Assembly (NCBI GenBank): GCA_964530325.1 | Contig: CAZHAX010000033.1 | Span: 1-16,259 of the forward strand | From: CAZHAX01 sp964530325 | GTDB taxonomy: Bacteria > Chloroflexota > Anaerolineae > B4-G1 | Length of the DNA stretch: 16,259 bases | Reading direction: 5' to 3' | Shown here: positions 1 through 7,189 of the stretch, in pieces | Layout: every line of letters starts with the position of its first letter | Numbering within the stretch: position 1 is the first letter of the stretch | The notes under the pieces: generated by a model | Database searches by the model: none | The model's input: the letters and a program-made list of their open reading frames with translations, nothing else | What the model was told of the DNA's origin: nothing | Translations under genes and position numbers: made by a program

Positions 1-1
1 G

Positions 2-358
2 ATCGTCAAGCGGCTGCCGCAGGAAGGACTCGTCGCGCGCAGTGCCATCTTCTTCCACCGGGAGATCTCCATCCAGAACGAGCTCTGGCTGGGCGGCACG
101 AACCTGCTGGGGCTGGGATCCGATACTGACGGGGTTCTGGCTCAGTACGAGATCGGCGGCACGACCGCCCGGCTGCTGCTCGTCTCCTATCCGGACACCG
201 GCAGTGCTGCATCCGCCGCCGCGGCCCTGGTGGATAGCGACCTCGGCGTAGCCGCGGCAGGGAACAAGGATGAGTTGATGGCAGGGGTCTTCGGCCAGGT
301 CAGCTTCAACGAGGCCACCAGCCTCATCGGAGACGCGCTCTCACCGGAGACTGAATGA
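2..358 (+). CDS. DUF6599-like protein, C-terminal 118 residues (5' end outside window)
   Basis: The reading frame is open from the left edge to a TGA at 356-358, so only the C-terminal part is visible. The fragment reads as a compact alpha/beta domain: an LPQEGLV turn, a strand with IFFHREISIQNELWLGG, then LLLVSYPDTGSA, and a short helical end. This resembles my memory of the C-terminal half of DUF6599 proteins, which have no known function; I cannot confirm the family without a search. No signal peptide can be judged because the start is missing. The stop overlaps the start of the next gene in an ATGA (355-358), which indicates translational coupling with the polyferredoxin. A partner role in the same redox complex is inferred from that arrangement only. 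Confidence 0.8.
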   Translation: MVKRLPQEGLVARSAIFFHREISIQNELWLGGTNLLGLGSDTDGVLAQYEIGGTTARLLLVSYPDTGSAASAAAALVDSDLGVAAAGNKDELMAGVFGQVSFNEATSLIGDALSPETE

Positions 359-1899
359 CCTGGTCGCTCTGGCGACGCGTTCGGCAGGCAGTCCAGGCCC
401 TCGCCCTGGCCCTGTACGTCTATCTGCTGTTCGCCGCACTGCAGCGGCGTGCCGCCCTGCCGCTCGCTGATCTCTTCTTCCGGCTCGACCCACTGGCCGG
501 CATGGCGGCGATGATTGCCAGCCGGGAGTGGATTCCCCGCCTGGCGCCTGGCCTGATCACGCTCGGCGTGACCCTGCTCCTGGGCCGGGTGTGGTGTGGC
601 TGGCTGTGCCCGCTGGGCACGCTCCTGGAATGGGTTCGCCTTCGTCCACGGCGGAAGCTGGAGAGCCCGGCCAGGCCGATCTCTCCGCGCTGGCGGAGGG
701 TCAAGAACGTGCTCCTGTTCTTGACGCTGGCGGCGGCCCTCTTCGGAAGCCTGTCGCTGCTCGTGTTCGATCCGATCACTTTGCTGACCCGCTCGATGAC
801 CACCGCCGTCCTGCCCGCGTTCAACCAGGCCGTGACGGCGGCGGAGATGGCTCTCTACTCGATCCCGGCGGCCCGCCCGGCCGTAGACTGGGCGGAGACG
901 GTCCTCAGGGGGACAGTGCTCCCGTCTATTCAACCGGTCTTCTCGATGAACGTGCTCCTCGGGCTCCTGTTGGCAGGCATCTTCGCGCTCAACGTGTTCG
1001 CCGACCGGTTTTGGTGCCGCTATCTGTGCCCGCTCGGAGCATTGCTGGGCCTGGTCTCAAGGGTCTCTCTGCTAAGGCCGTTCATAGGCAGTGCCTGCAA
1101 CCGCTGCGCCGCGTGCGACACGGTCTGCCGGCTGGACGCCATAGACGACTCCAAGGGCTACGAGATCGTGCCTGGGGAGTGCACAGTCTGTCTGGACTGC
1201 CTGGCGGCCTGCCCGGAGAGCCGGCCTGCACAGCGAACGCTGGGCGGAGTCGGCTTCCGTTTCCAGCTGAAGCCGGCACCGAGCCGTGAGTACGATCCCA
1301 CACGGCGGCAGGTGCTCCTCTCGCTGGCCGGCGCCGCCGCGGGCGTGGCCCTTCTGAGCAGCGGCATCGGCAGCAAGGAGCGCCACCCGCGCCTGATCCG
1401 TCCCCCAGGCGCGGATGACGAGGACACCTTACTCTCCAGGTGCATCCGCTGCAGCCAGTGCATGCGCGTCTGTCCCACCTCCGGCCTTCAGCCGGCCCTT
1501 TTCGAGGCCGGGCTGGAAGGGCTGTGGACGCCCGTTCTGGACTCCCGCTTGGGCTACTGTGACTACGGCTGCAACACCTGCGGGCAGGTCTGCCCCTCCG
1601 GCGCCATCCCACCGCTTGGGCTGGAGGAGAAGCGCCTGGCTGTATTGGGCAGGGCGGTGATCGACCGCAACCGCTGCCTGCCCTGGGCGGACGCTGCGCC
1701 GTGCATCGTCTGCGAGGAGATGTGCCCGGTGCCGGAGAAGGCGATCCGCCTGGAGGTAGTCACCGTATCGGCCGATGATGGCTCGCTCGTCCAAATGCAG
1801 AGGCCGCACGTGATAGAGGACCTATGCATCGGCTGCGGGATCTGCGAGTACCGCTGCCCCGTGCCGGGGGAGGCGGCGATCTGGGTGGAGCGAGGATAG
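355..1899 (+). CDS. Membrane polyferredoxin, NapH-like N-terminus fused to NapG/MauM-like C-terminus
   Basis: 514 aa. Residues about 12-30, 66-80, 119-138 and 198-216 are hydrophobic and likely membrane-spanning. Two CxxxCP motifs sit at membrane edges (C81/C85 and C221/C225), as in NapH/MauN/CcoG-type proteins. A two-cluster ferredoxin follows (C248, C251, C254, C258 and C276, C279, C282, C286). Next comes an RR-containing segment (R317-R318 followed by QVLLSLAGAAAGVALL) that looks like an internal Tat signal. The C-terminal half has four further cysteine groups (C363-C373, C402-C413, C441-C457, C491-C501) in the order seen in NapG/MauM ferredoxins. The protein should relay electrons between membrane quinone or an outer partner and a soluble enzyme. 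It overlaps the upstream gene by ATGA and is followed 7 bp later by an AOR, its likely partner. Fusion and topology are read from motifs; the exact role is inferred. Confidence 0.9.
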   Translation: MTWSLWRRVRQAVQALALALYVYLLFAALQRRAALPLADLFFRLDPLAGMAAMIASREWIPRLAPGLITLGVTLLLGRVWCGWLCPLGTLLEWVRLRPRRKLESPARPISPRWRRVKNVLLFLTLAAALFGSLSLLVFDPITLLTRSMTTAVLPAFNQAVTAAEMALYSIPAARPAVDWAETVLRGTVLPSIQPVFSMNVLLGLLLAGIFALNVFADRFWCRYLCPLGALLGLVSRVSLLRPFIGSACNRCAACDTVCRLDAIDDSKGYEIVPGECTVCLDCLAACPESRPAQRTLGGVGFRFQLKPAPSREYDPTRRQVLLSLAGAAAGVALLSSGIGSKERHPRLIRPPGADDEDTLLSRCIRCSQCMRVCPTSGLQPALFEAGLEGLWTPVLDSRLGYCDYGCNTCGQVCPSGAIPPLGLEEKRLAVLGRAVIDRNRCLPWADAAPCIVCEEMCPVPEKAIRLEVVTVSADDGSLVQMQRPHVIEDLCIGCGICEYRCPVPGEAAIWVERG

Positions 1900-1906
1900 G
1901 GCAGCG

Positions 1907-4012
1907 ATGCAGCGGAAGTTGCTCCACATTGACACGGCCGCGGGCAGTTGGCGTCTCGAGACGCTGCAGGCTGAGGAGCTGGAGAAGGATGGCCGCGAGG
2001 AGTACCTGTTCCTCTCTGGGGAGACGCTCTGCCAGTACCTGCTGCGGCGCGATCCGGCTGCGCTGATCATCGCCAGAGGGCCGCTGCCGTTCCTCGCGGG
2101 CAACAAGGCCACGGTCGGATACGTCTCCCCGGCCACGGGGCTGCCCCACTACAGCTTCGTCGGGGGAAGGGCTGCCGCCCAGCTGCTGAACCTGGGGTTA
2201 GACGCGATATGCCTGCACGGGAGGCTGAGGGACCCTTGTACTGCGAGGAGACGGATCTCCGAGCCAGGGAAACTGGTCGTCTCAGCAGAAAACTCGGATT
2301 CTGGAGCCCGAAATGCGTGCAGCGGCCGGCCAAACGGGGCTCTGCGGCCCGCAAACGCGCCAATCGGGGCCGAAAAGACGGCTTTGGGGGGCGAGAATGC
2401 CCCTTCTCCGCCCTACATCGTGGTCACCGGCCGGGCGCCGGACCTGGAGGTCGGCTTCAAGCCGTCCGAAGCGCTGCCATCCGGCCAGCGGAGCGCATTC
2501 TACTGGCTGCTGGAGAGCGAGCTGGACGGAGAGCGGCACTCAGGGAGCATCTTCACCATCGGCGAGGGCGCGCGCCTCGGCTACAGCTCGGCCAACCTGG
2601 CCGTCGAGGCGATCTACCACGCCGGCCGGGGCGGAGCCGGAGGCGTATTCTACAGCTTCGCCAGCGCCCTCGTCCTGCGCGGCGATCCGATCGAGGCCCA
2701 CGAGTTCTTCGCCGCTGCCGATACCACCTTCGAGCGCAGTCCCAACGCCGCCATAGCCGACCTGCTCGACGTTCACTGCGCCCGCCTGTCCGGTCCGACC
2801 GGCGGCACGATCGCCAAGCTTCCGGCGACCGGCACTGATTCGGGCGGCCGCAACACGCTGCCCGCCTACAATGCCTCCCGGCTCGGCTACGCCGGCGCCC
2901 GCCTGGGCGCATCGCCGGCGCTGCGAGCCACTCGCGATGGCCAGACAGGATGCCACTGGTGCCAGGTAGACTGCCGTCACTACCACTGGGTGCCGGCCGA
3001 ATACGCCCCAGAAGGCAAGGACACGTTCCTCGACGACTTCGAGCCGACGTACGCTGTCTTCGCCATGTTGGGGCTGGCGCCCGAGGGTGACTCGGCGCAG
3101 GACTGGATAGATCTGCGAATGGAGGTGGACCGGCGGCTGATCCTACCCATCGAGCAGATGGGCTGCGACGTCATAGAGATCGGCCTGGGGCTGGCTGCGC
3201 TCTTCGAAGGCGTCGAGCGTGGGATCATACCGCTTTCCGACGCGCCGGACTTCGTCGCCTCGGCGCGCGGCCTGCGCGATCCCGCCGTCTCTGCAGGCGG
3301 TCGCCTGGAAGCAGCGGTGGAGGCTGTGGAACTACTCCGCTCAGGCCGGGCACAGGGATACCCTGCGCTGCTGGCCGTGGCCGGGGGTCCCCAGGCTCTG
3401 GCACTGACGTACCCAAAGATGCAGGATTCGGTATTCACCGGGGGCAAGGGCACCCTGGGAAACGCAGGACACGCGAACGCGCTGTGGACGTTCCTGATGC
3501 CCTTCTCCCGTTTCTTCGGCCACTACGTCGGCCAGCTGTACAAGATCGAGGAAGAGCTCCCGCCAAGCGGTTCCGCCGAGGAGGATTACCGCCGCTGCTT
3601 CGAGCGGGTCGTTCGCCAGGCGCTCGAAAGGGAGTACTACTGGGTGCTGGGCAACGCTCTGTCCCTGTGCGCCTTCACTTTCGTCATCTTCAGCCAGGAT
3701 GGAGAGGGCAACCGGCTGAGCGACGACGACCTGCTCGTCCGGATGCTGCGCGGGTACAGTATCCAGACGACGCGCCGGGGTCTGGAATGGGCTGCCCAGG
3801 CGTTCTGGGCCCAGTCGATCGACCTGAAATGCCAGTTCGGTTGGCGGCCGCCATCGGCAGTGGATCTGCCGCAACGCATCTACGAGGCGCTTTCGCAGGC
3901 GCTAGAGCGGCCGGCGGATGAGCTGCGGACACTGATGGACATGCTCATAGACGAGTGGAAACACCAGGCAGGCAAGGTACTGCACCGCTACGGGTACGAG
4001 CCGGGCTGGTAG
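1907..4012 (+). CDS. Aldehyde ferredoxin oxidoreductase (AOR) family tungsten/molybdenum enzyme
   Basis: 701 aa, longer than the roughly 600-650 of most family members. AOR enzymes bind a bis-pterin W or Mo cofactor plus one [4Fe-4S] cluster and usually oxidise aldehydes, passing electrons to ferredoxin. The N-terminal domain has the family pattern (GPLPFLAG, SPATGLPHYSFVGG). The cluster cysteines are C349, C352 and C356 in CHWCQVDC, plus C588. The two pterin motifs are recognisable but altered: E416-QMGCD and N583-ALSLC, where the usual form begins with Asp. No signal peptide, so cytoplasmic. Most of the extra length is an insertion (about residues 111-168) that contains a 7-residue tandem repeat. 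The gene follows the polyferredoxin by 7 bp with GGATAGGG upstream of the ATG, so the two probably work together, as in the E. coli ydh cluster. The substrate cannot be told from sequence; non-aldehyde substrates are known in the family. Confidence 0.92.
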   Translation: MQRKLLHIDTAAGSWRLETLQAEELEKDGREEYLFLSGETLCQYLLRRDPAALIIARGPLPFLAGNKATVGYVSPATGLPHYSFVGGRAAAQLLNLGLDAICLHGRLRDPCTARRRISEPGKLVVSAENSDSGARNACSGRPNGALRPANAPIGAEKTALGGENAPSPPYIVVTGRAPDLEVGFKPSEALPSGQRSAFYWLLESELDGERHSGSIFTIGEGARLGYSSANLAVEAIYHAGRGGAGGVFYSFASALVLRGDPIEAHEFFAAADTTFERSPNAAIADLLDVHCARLSGPTGGTIAKLPATGTDSGGRNTLPAYNASRLGYAGARLGASPALRATRDGQTGCHWCQVDCRHYHWVPAEYAPEGKDTFLDDFEPTYAVFAMLGLAPEGDSAQDWIDLRMEVDRRLILPIEQMGCDVIEIGLGLAALFEGVERGIIPLSDAPDFVASARGLRDPAVSAGGRLEAAVEAVELLRSGRAQGYPALLAVAGGPQALALTYPKMQDSVFTGGKGTLGNAGHANALWTFLMPFSRFFGHYVGQLYKIEEELPPSGSAEEDYRRCFERVVRQALEREYYWVLGNALSLCAFTFVIFSQDGEGNRLSDDDLLVRMLRGYSIQTTRRGLEWAAQAFWAQSIDLKCQFGWRPPSAVDLPQRIYEALSQALERPADELRTLMDMLIDEWKHQAGKVLHRYGYEPGW
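2282..2407 (+). repeat. Six degenerate 21-bp tandem repeats (7-residue period) inside the AOR gene
   Basis: Reading in frame from TCA at 2282, six consecutive units of 21 bp encode SAENSDS, GARNACS, GRPNGAL, RPANAPI, GAEKTAL and GGENAPS. Position 1 is usually Gly and position 4 is Asn in five units and Lys in one. At DNA level the AAY/AAG codon recurs exactly every 21 bp (near 2291, 2312, 2333, 2354, 2375 and 2396). The array lies between two expected beta-strands of the AOR N-terminal domain (the strand before D109 and the one starting at Y170). Units differ from one another by many bases, so it is an old or fast-decaying minisatellite, kept in frame. Confidence 0.75.
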
Positions 4013-4025
4013 ACGCGCTACCGGC
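4005..4025 (+). terminator. Hairpin over the AOR stop codon, possible weak terminator or processing site
   Basis: Bases 4005-4012 pair with 4018-4025 around a 5-base loop, giving eight pairs of which one is G-U. The AOR TAG stop lies in the left arm. There is no U-tract after it, so it is not a classical intrinsic terminator. It may partly uncouple the lipoprotein gene from the operon or protect the 3' end of the AOR message. Confidence 0.35.
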
Positions 4026-4053
4026 AAGCATTCCCGGTGCACAAGGCGAGAGG

Positions 4054-4671
4054 ATGAACAACGTGTATCTGAAGAGACTCTCACCGGGGGTGACCGCTCT
4101 AGCAGCGCTGATCCTCCTGCTGAACGGCTGTACGGGCGAGACCGACGGCACAGACGTGCCGGTCGCCCCAACCGAGACAGCGACGGTCGCCCAGACACCG
4201 GCGCAGCCTACCAACCCGGCGCCGGCCTATCAGCCTGTCACCATCGCCGAGATCGGGCTCAACTTCGAGGTCCCGGCGGGCTGGGACCAGCTGGAATCGG
4301 GCTGGACGTGGGCGCCCCCAGGCCAGGGGGCGCCCCGGCCGATCGTGGCCATGACCTGGGCGGATCTTGAGCCGCCCCAGGAGTCAGAGGCGGCGCTTCT
4401 GCCCGGCCCCTCCCAGATCACCGAGTCCGAGCCCGTGGATCTATCCTGGGCCAGCGGACGGCGCTTCACGCTTGAGGTCTACGCTGCCGGGCAGGAGGGC
4501 GAAGGAGAGCGGGCCCCCGTCGTCTCGCGCGAGATACACGTTCTTCTCGTCCTCAACCTGGAGGAGGTCAGGCGGGCGATCGACTTCTACGCCGCGGCGG
4601 GAACGTCCGAGCAGCTGGCTGATCTCCAGCCAATACTGCAGAACATGCTCGAGTCGTCAGCGCTCAACTAG
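4054..4671 (+). CDS. Small putative lipoprotein of unknown function
   Basis: 205 aa. The ATG at 4054 is chosen because it gives a standard lipoprotein signal: positively charged start (K7, R8), hydrophobic core, and lipobox LLNGC with C26 as the lipidated residue. An upstream in-frame ATG at 3955 would overlap the AOR by 58 bp and bury the signal. An AAGGCGAGAGG stretch precedes the chosen start. After C26 comes a Thr/Pro/Ala-rich linker (about residues 27-60). A folded domain follows, beginning IGLNFEVPAGWD and ending with a helical EQLADLQPILQNMLESS segment. The layout recalls PsbP/DcrB-like exported domains, but this is only a resemblance. It lies 41 bp after the AOR, beyond a hairpin, so it may or may not belong to the redox operon. 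It converges on the VIT/VWA gene with 27 bp between the stops. Confidence 0.8.
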   Translation: MNNVYLKRLSPGVTALAALILLLNGCTGETDGTDVPVAPTETATVAQTPAQPTNPAPAYQPVTIAEIGLNFEVPAGWDQLESGWTWAPPGQGAPRPIVAMTWADLEPPQESEAALLPGPSQITESEPVDLSWASGRRFTLEVYAAGQEGEGERAPVVSREIHVLLVLNLEEVRRAIDFYAAAGTSEQLADLQPILQNMLESSALN

Positions 4672-4698
4672 CGCCGGCCGCTTCAGCCTGGAGCCGAC

Positions 4699-6990
4699 CT
4701 ACCGCCGCCTGCGCGGCCGCACCACCAGCGCGACTGCCGCGCCAAGCGCCAGCGCCAGAGGCTCGGGACACAGCCCTCCACTTCCCGGCGCGCCGATCTC
4801 GTCCGGTTCAGCCGGCAGTGGGGGTGGCACATCTACCGCCCCGCCTTCGCCTTCGACGACCTCGTAGGCGGTACCCTCGGCGACGAAGATGACCCGCTCG
4901 CCCAGGGCGAAGTAGGCGCCCCACTCAGGCCGCGCTGCCAGGAGCTCGAAGTAGGAGTCGCCGCCGAACCCCACGTGCACGGTCGTCATCTGTGAAGGAT
5001 CGAACTGCGTATCCGTCCATACGCCATCCTGCAGCAGGAAGGTCTTCTCTCCCGCCGCCCGCAGCACCTGAGCCGCCTCCTCCGGCAGCACGTTTCCGCC
5101 AAGCGACTCCGCCTGGCTCATCCTCCCTTGCTGGTCTGCCATATCGAGCCCCACCGCACCGGACGGCGCCGGCGTCGGCATGGCCCACAGGTGCTCGCCG
5201 GCCTCGTCTCGCCCCTCCTCGGTGAGGATATCGTCCTCGTCGATCAGGAACGAGGTGTACGGCGTGATGATCCCATAGCGGATGCTCAGGTCAACGACCG
5301 CATCGACCCACTCTTCCCGCTCGCCGTACAGCCGTATCTGGGTCAGCAGGTAGCCGATCTTGCGCGTGGCCCAAAGGCGGGGAACAAAGGAGTCGCCGCC
5401 CTTCGACGCGAACGTGCCTTCGTAGACCAACTCCTGACGGGATCCGTTCACCTCGCCGCTGAGCGTGATGCGCGTCGCACCGCCATCCCGGTAGCGGCCC
5501 ACAAGCAGGAGCTGCGATCCGGCGTAGAGATCTGGCAGCGGATCGGGCAACATGTCATCTACCCGAACGTCGTCGAATTCGATCTCGACGTCCGCCAGCA
5601 CCGGCGTGCTGATCCTGGCGTAGAAGCCGGATACCTCCTCGTCGATATCCTCGTAGGGGCGAACGTAGCCGGCAGTGCCGCGGTTCTCCTGGGCCAGCGT
5701 ATCCAGCAGAGTGGTGTTCACGTCGTCGCCCAGGCCGAAGGGGAAGAGCCGCACGTTGTCCGGTGCAGCGGCCCCGACGTTGGCCAGGATCTGGTCTATT
5801 GCTGTGACCCCCTCCGTGGGCAGCCCGTCGGTGAGGAAAATCACCACGGCGGGCCGCTCTTCATCAACGTCAGCCAGCGCCTCCAGCAGCGCGCGGTTGA
5901 TGTCCGTTCCGCCCGCCGCCTCCAGGCGCTCCACCCACTCCACGGCCTCTTCCGCCTCCGAGGCTGCGGCCAGCCCGCGCGCGTACTGGCGGAGACCGGA
6001 GGAGAAGGCAGTGATGTTGAAGCGATCCTCCTCGTTCAGGTGCTCTAGGACGTAGACCAATGCCTCCCTGGCCTGCTCGATCTTCTCACCCTGCATAGAG
6101 CCGGACGTATCGAGGACGAGCAGGATGTCGCGCGGAATCACCTCGTCCGCGTCCACCTCCACCGACGGGGCAACGAGCAGGAGGAAGAAGCCGTCCTCCA
6201 GGCCGTCCCGATATCCGAGCAGGTTCAGCCCCACGTCCTCCTCGCTCACGGTGTACACGACCTCGAAGTCGAGGTCGGGCAGGACGTCGCTCTCCTCGTA
6301 GCCGATGACCGCCCGATGGTCGCCGTCCCGCTCGACGAAGACGCTGTCCTGGTGGGTGGGCGAGTAGACCGCACGCATCTCCTCGCGGGACTCGATCTCC
6401 ACTCGCACGCTCACCTCCTCCAGCGCCCGAGCGGAGAACTTCTCCGTGTTGAGAGGGTAGACGTAGCGCACGACACCGCTGTCCATCGTCAGCACTTCGC
6501 TGTACTCGAGCTCGATCTTGCGCGACCCGGCCGGCGGGATCGGGAAGACGCTGGCCTGGACCGCGCTTCGCCCCACGTACTCCAGCAGAGCCGGGTCACG
6601 CCGGCGGCGGACGATCTCCTCGTAGATGGCGCGAGCCTCCTCCGCTTGCAGTATCTCGCCCTCCACGCGCGCCCCATCCACCCACATCACGAACTCCGAG
6701 ATAGCCGCCCCTTCCGGCAGGGGGAAGATGTAGGTGCCCTCTATCTCCCAGTCGCATTCGTTGACGAATTCCTGCTCCACCCGAGTCACGGCCACCTGGT
6801 CTTCGATGTCCACTGTGACCCGATGGTAGCGGATAGTGAGCCAGGTATCGCGCAGCGGGATCGGATCGGGCCAGGGCTCCGGCCCGGGCGGCACTGGTTC
6901 CGGGATGATGATCCCATCGGCCAGAGCCGGCACGGCAGGAATGAGCACAGCCGCAACGGCGATCACCGCCGCCAGTCTAATCCTCTTCAT
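4699..6990 (-). CDS. Exported VIT and von Willebrand factor A domain protein
   Basis: 763 aa from the ATG at 6990. The signal peptide is residues 1-25 (MKRIRLAAV to PALA, then D). A VIT domain spans about residues 45-175 (QEFVNECDWEIEGTYIFPLPEGA, then a region with EEARAIYEEIVRRRRDPALLEY). A VWA domain follows (about 287-460) with a complete metal-binding MIDAS: D294-TSGS298, T362 in GGTD, and D388 in FLTDGLPT. This is the layout of inter-alpha-trypsin inhibitor heavy chain-like proteins; bacterial members are surface proteins of mostly unknown role that bind ligands through the metal site. A further beta-rich region follows. The end is SGGLCPEP, a short hydrophobic stretch and RPRRRR, resembling a protein-sorting tail. 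The frame stays open upstream to 7206, but that would run into radA and lacks a ribosome site. Confidence 0.92.
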   Translation of the reverse strand: MKRIRLAAVIAVAAVLIPAVPALADGIIIPEPVPPGPEPWPDPIPLRDTWLTIRYHRVTVDIEDQVAVTRVEQEFVNECDWEIEGTYIFPLPEGAAISEFVMWVDGARVEGEILQAEEARAIYEEIVRRRRDPALLEYVGRSAVQASVFPIPPAGSRKIELEYSEVLTMDSGVVRYVYPLNTEKFSARALEEVSVRVEIESREEMRAVYSPTHQDSVFVERDGDHRAVIGYEESDVLPDLDFEVVYTVSEEDVGLNLLGYRDGLEDGFFLLLVAPSVEVDADEVIPRDILLVLDTSGSMQGEKIEQAREALVYVLEHLNEEDRFNITAFSSGLRQYARGLAAASEAEEAVEWVERLEAAGGTDINRALLEALADVDEERPAVVIFLTDGLPTEGVTAIDQILANVGAAAPDNVRLFPFGLGDDVNTTLLDTLAQENRGTAGYVRPYEDIDEEVSGFYARISTPVLADVEIEFDDVRVDDMLPDPLPDLYAGSQLLLVGRYRDGGATRITLSGEVNGSRQELVYEGTFASKGGDSFVPRLWATRKIGYLLTQIRLYGEREEWVDAVVDLSIRYGIITPYTSFLIDEDDILTEEGRDEAGEHLWAMPTPAPSGAVGLDMADQQGRMSQAESLGGNVLPEEAAQVLRAAGEKTFLLQDGVWTDTQFDPSQMTTVHVGFGGDSYFELLAARPEWGAYFALGERVIFVAEGTAYEVVEGEGGAVDVPPPLPAEPDEIGAPGSGGLCPEPLALALGAAVALVVRPRRRR

Positions 6991-6994
6991 GGCG

Positions 6995-7003
6995 CACCTC
7001 CTC
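6995..7003 (-). promoter_or_regulatory. Shine-Dalgarno that fixes the VIT/VWA start
   Basis: On the - strand the sequence GAGGAGGTG is followed by CGCC and then the ATG at 6990. The GGAGG core is six bases from the start codon, an ideal spacing. It supports this ATG over the longer open frame that begins at 7206. Confidence 0.8.
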
Positions 7004-7071
7004 GTTCGGCCTTTGACTTGTAGACGCCGGATGGCACCCCGGGGTTCCCGAAGCGATGGCAGCCTGATCGT

Positions 7072-7099
7072 TTGACAAGGGCGCGATTGATGATATGGT
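7072..7099 (+). promoter_or_regulatory. Candidate sigma-70-type promoter for radA
   Basis: A perfect -35 TTGACA (7072-7077) is followed after 16 bases by TATGGT (7094-7099), which is preceded by TG plus one base (7091-7093), an extended -10. Transcription would start near 7106, giving a leader of about 85 bases before the radA ATG. The leader contains a 6-bp inverted repeat, GGTCTC (7126-7131) and GAGACC (7144-7149). I found no equally good promoter for the divergent VIT/VWA gene in this 199-bp gap. Confidence 0.6.
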
Positions 7100-7189
7100 A
7101 GGCGCCGTCGCCGGCCCGCCCCCTCGGTCTCAGGGCTACGCCGGAGACCCTCGTCGGCACGCAGGCAGAGAGTGGGACAGATAGCCGGA

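Noticed and set aside
187..933. A 248-aa open frame on the - strand across the DUF6599-like and polyferredoxin genes
   Set aside because: It covers the junction of two coupled + strand genes and has the Arg/Gln-rich composition of an antisense shadow.
2282..2407. CRISPR array or mobile element in the AOR gene
   Set aside because: The units are contiguous with no spacers, are degenerate, and stay in the AOR reading frame with a 7-codon period, so they are a coding tandem repeat.
3955..4053. Upstream ATG extension of the lipoprotein gene
   Set aside because: It would overlap the AOR by 58 bp and move the lipobox to residue 59, too far for a signal peptide.
5128..6048. A 306-aa open frame on the + strand inside the VIT/VWA gene
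   Set aside because: The opposite strand encodes an intact VWA domain with a complete MIDAS, so this is a frame shadow.
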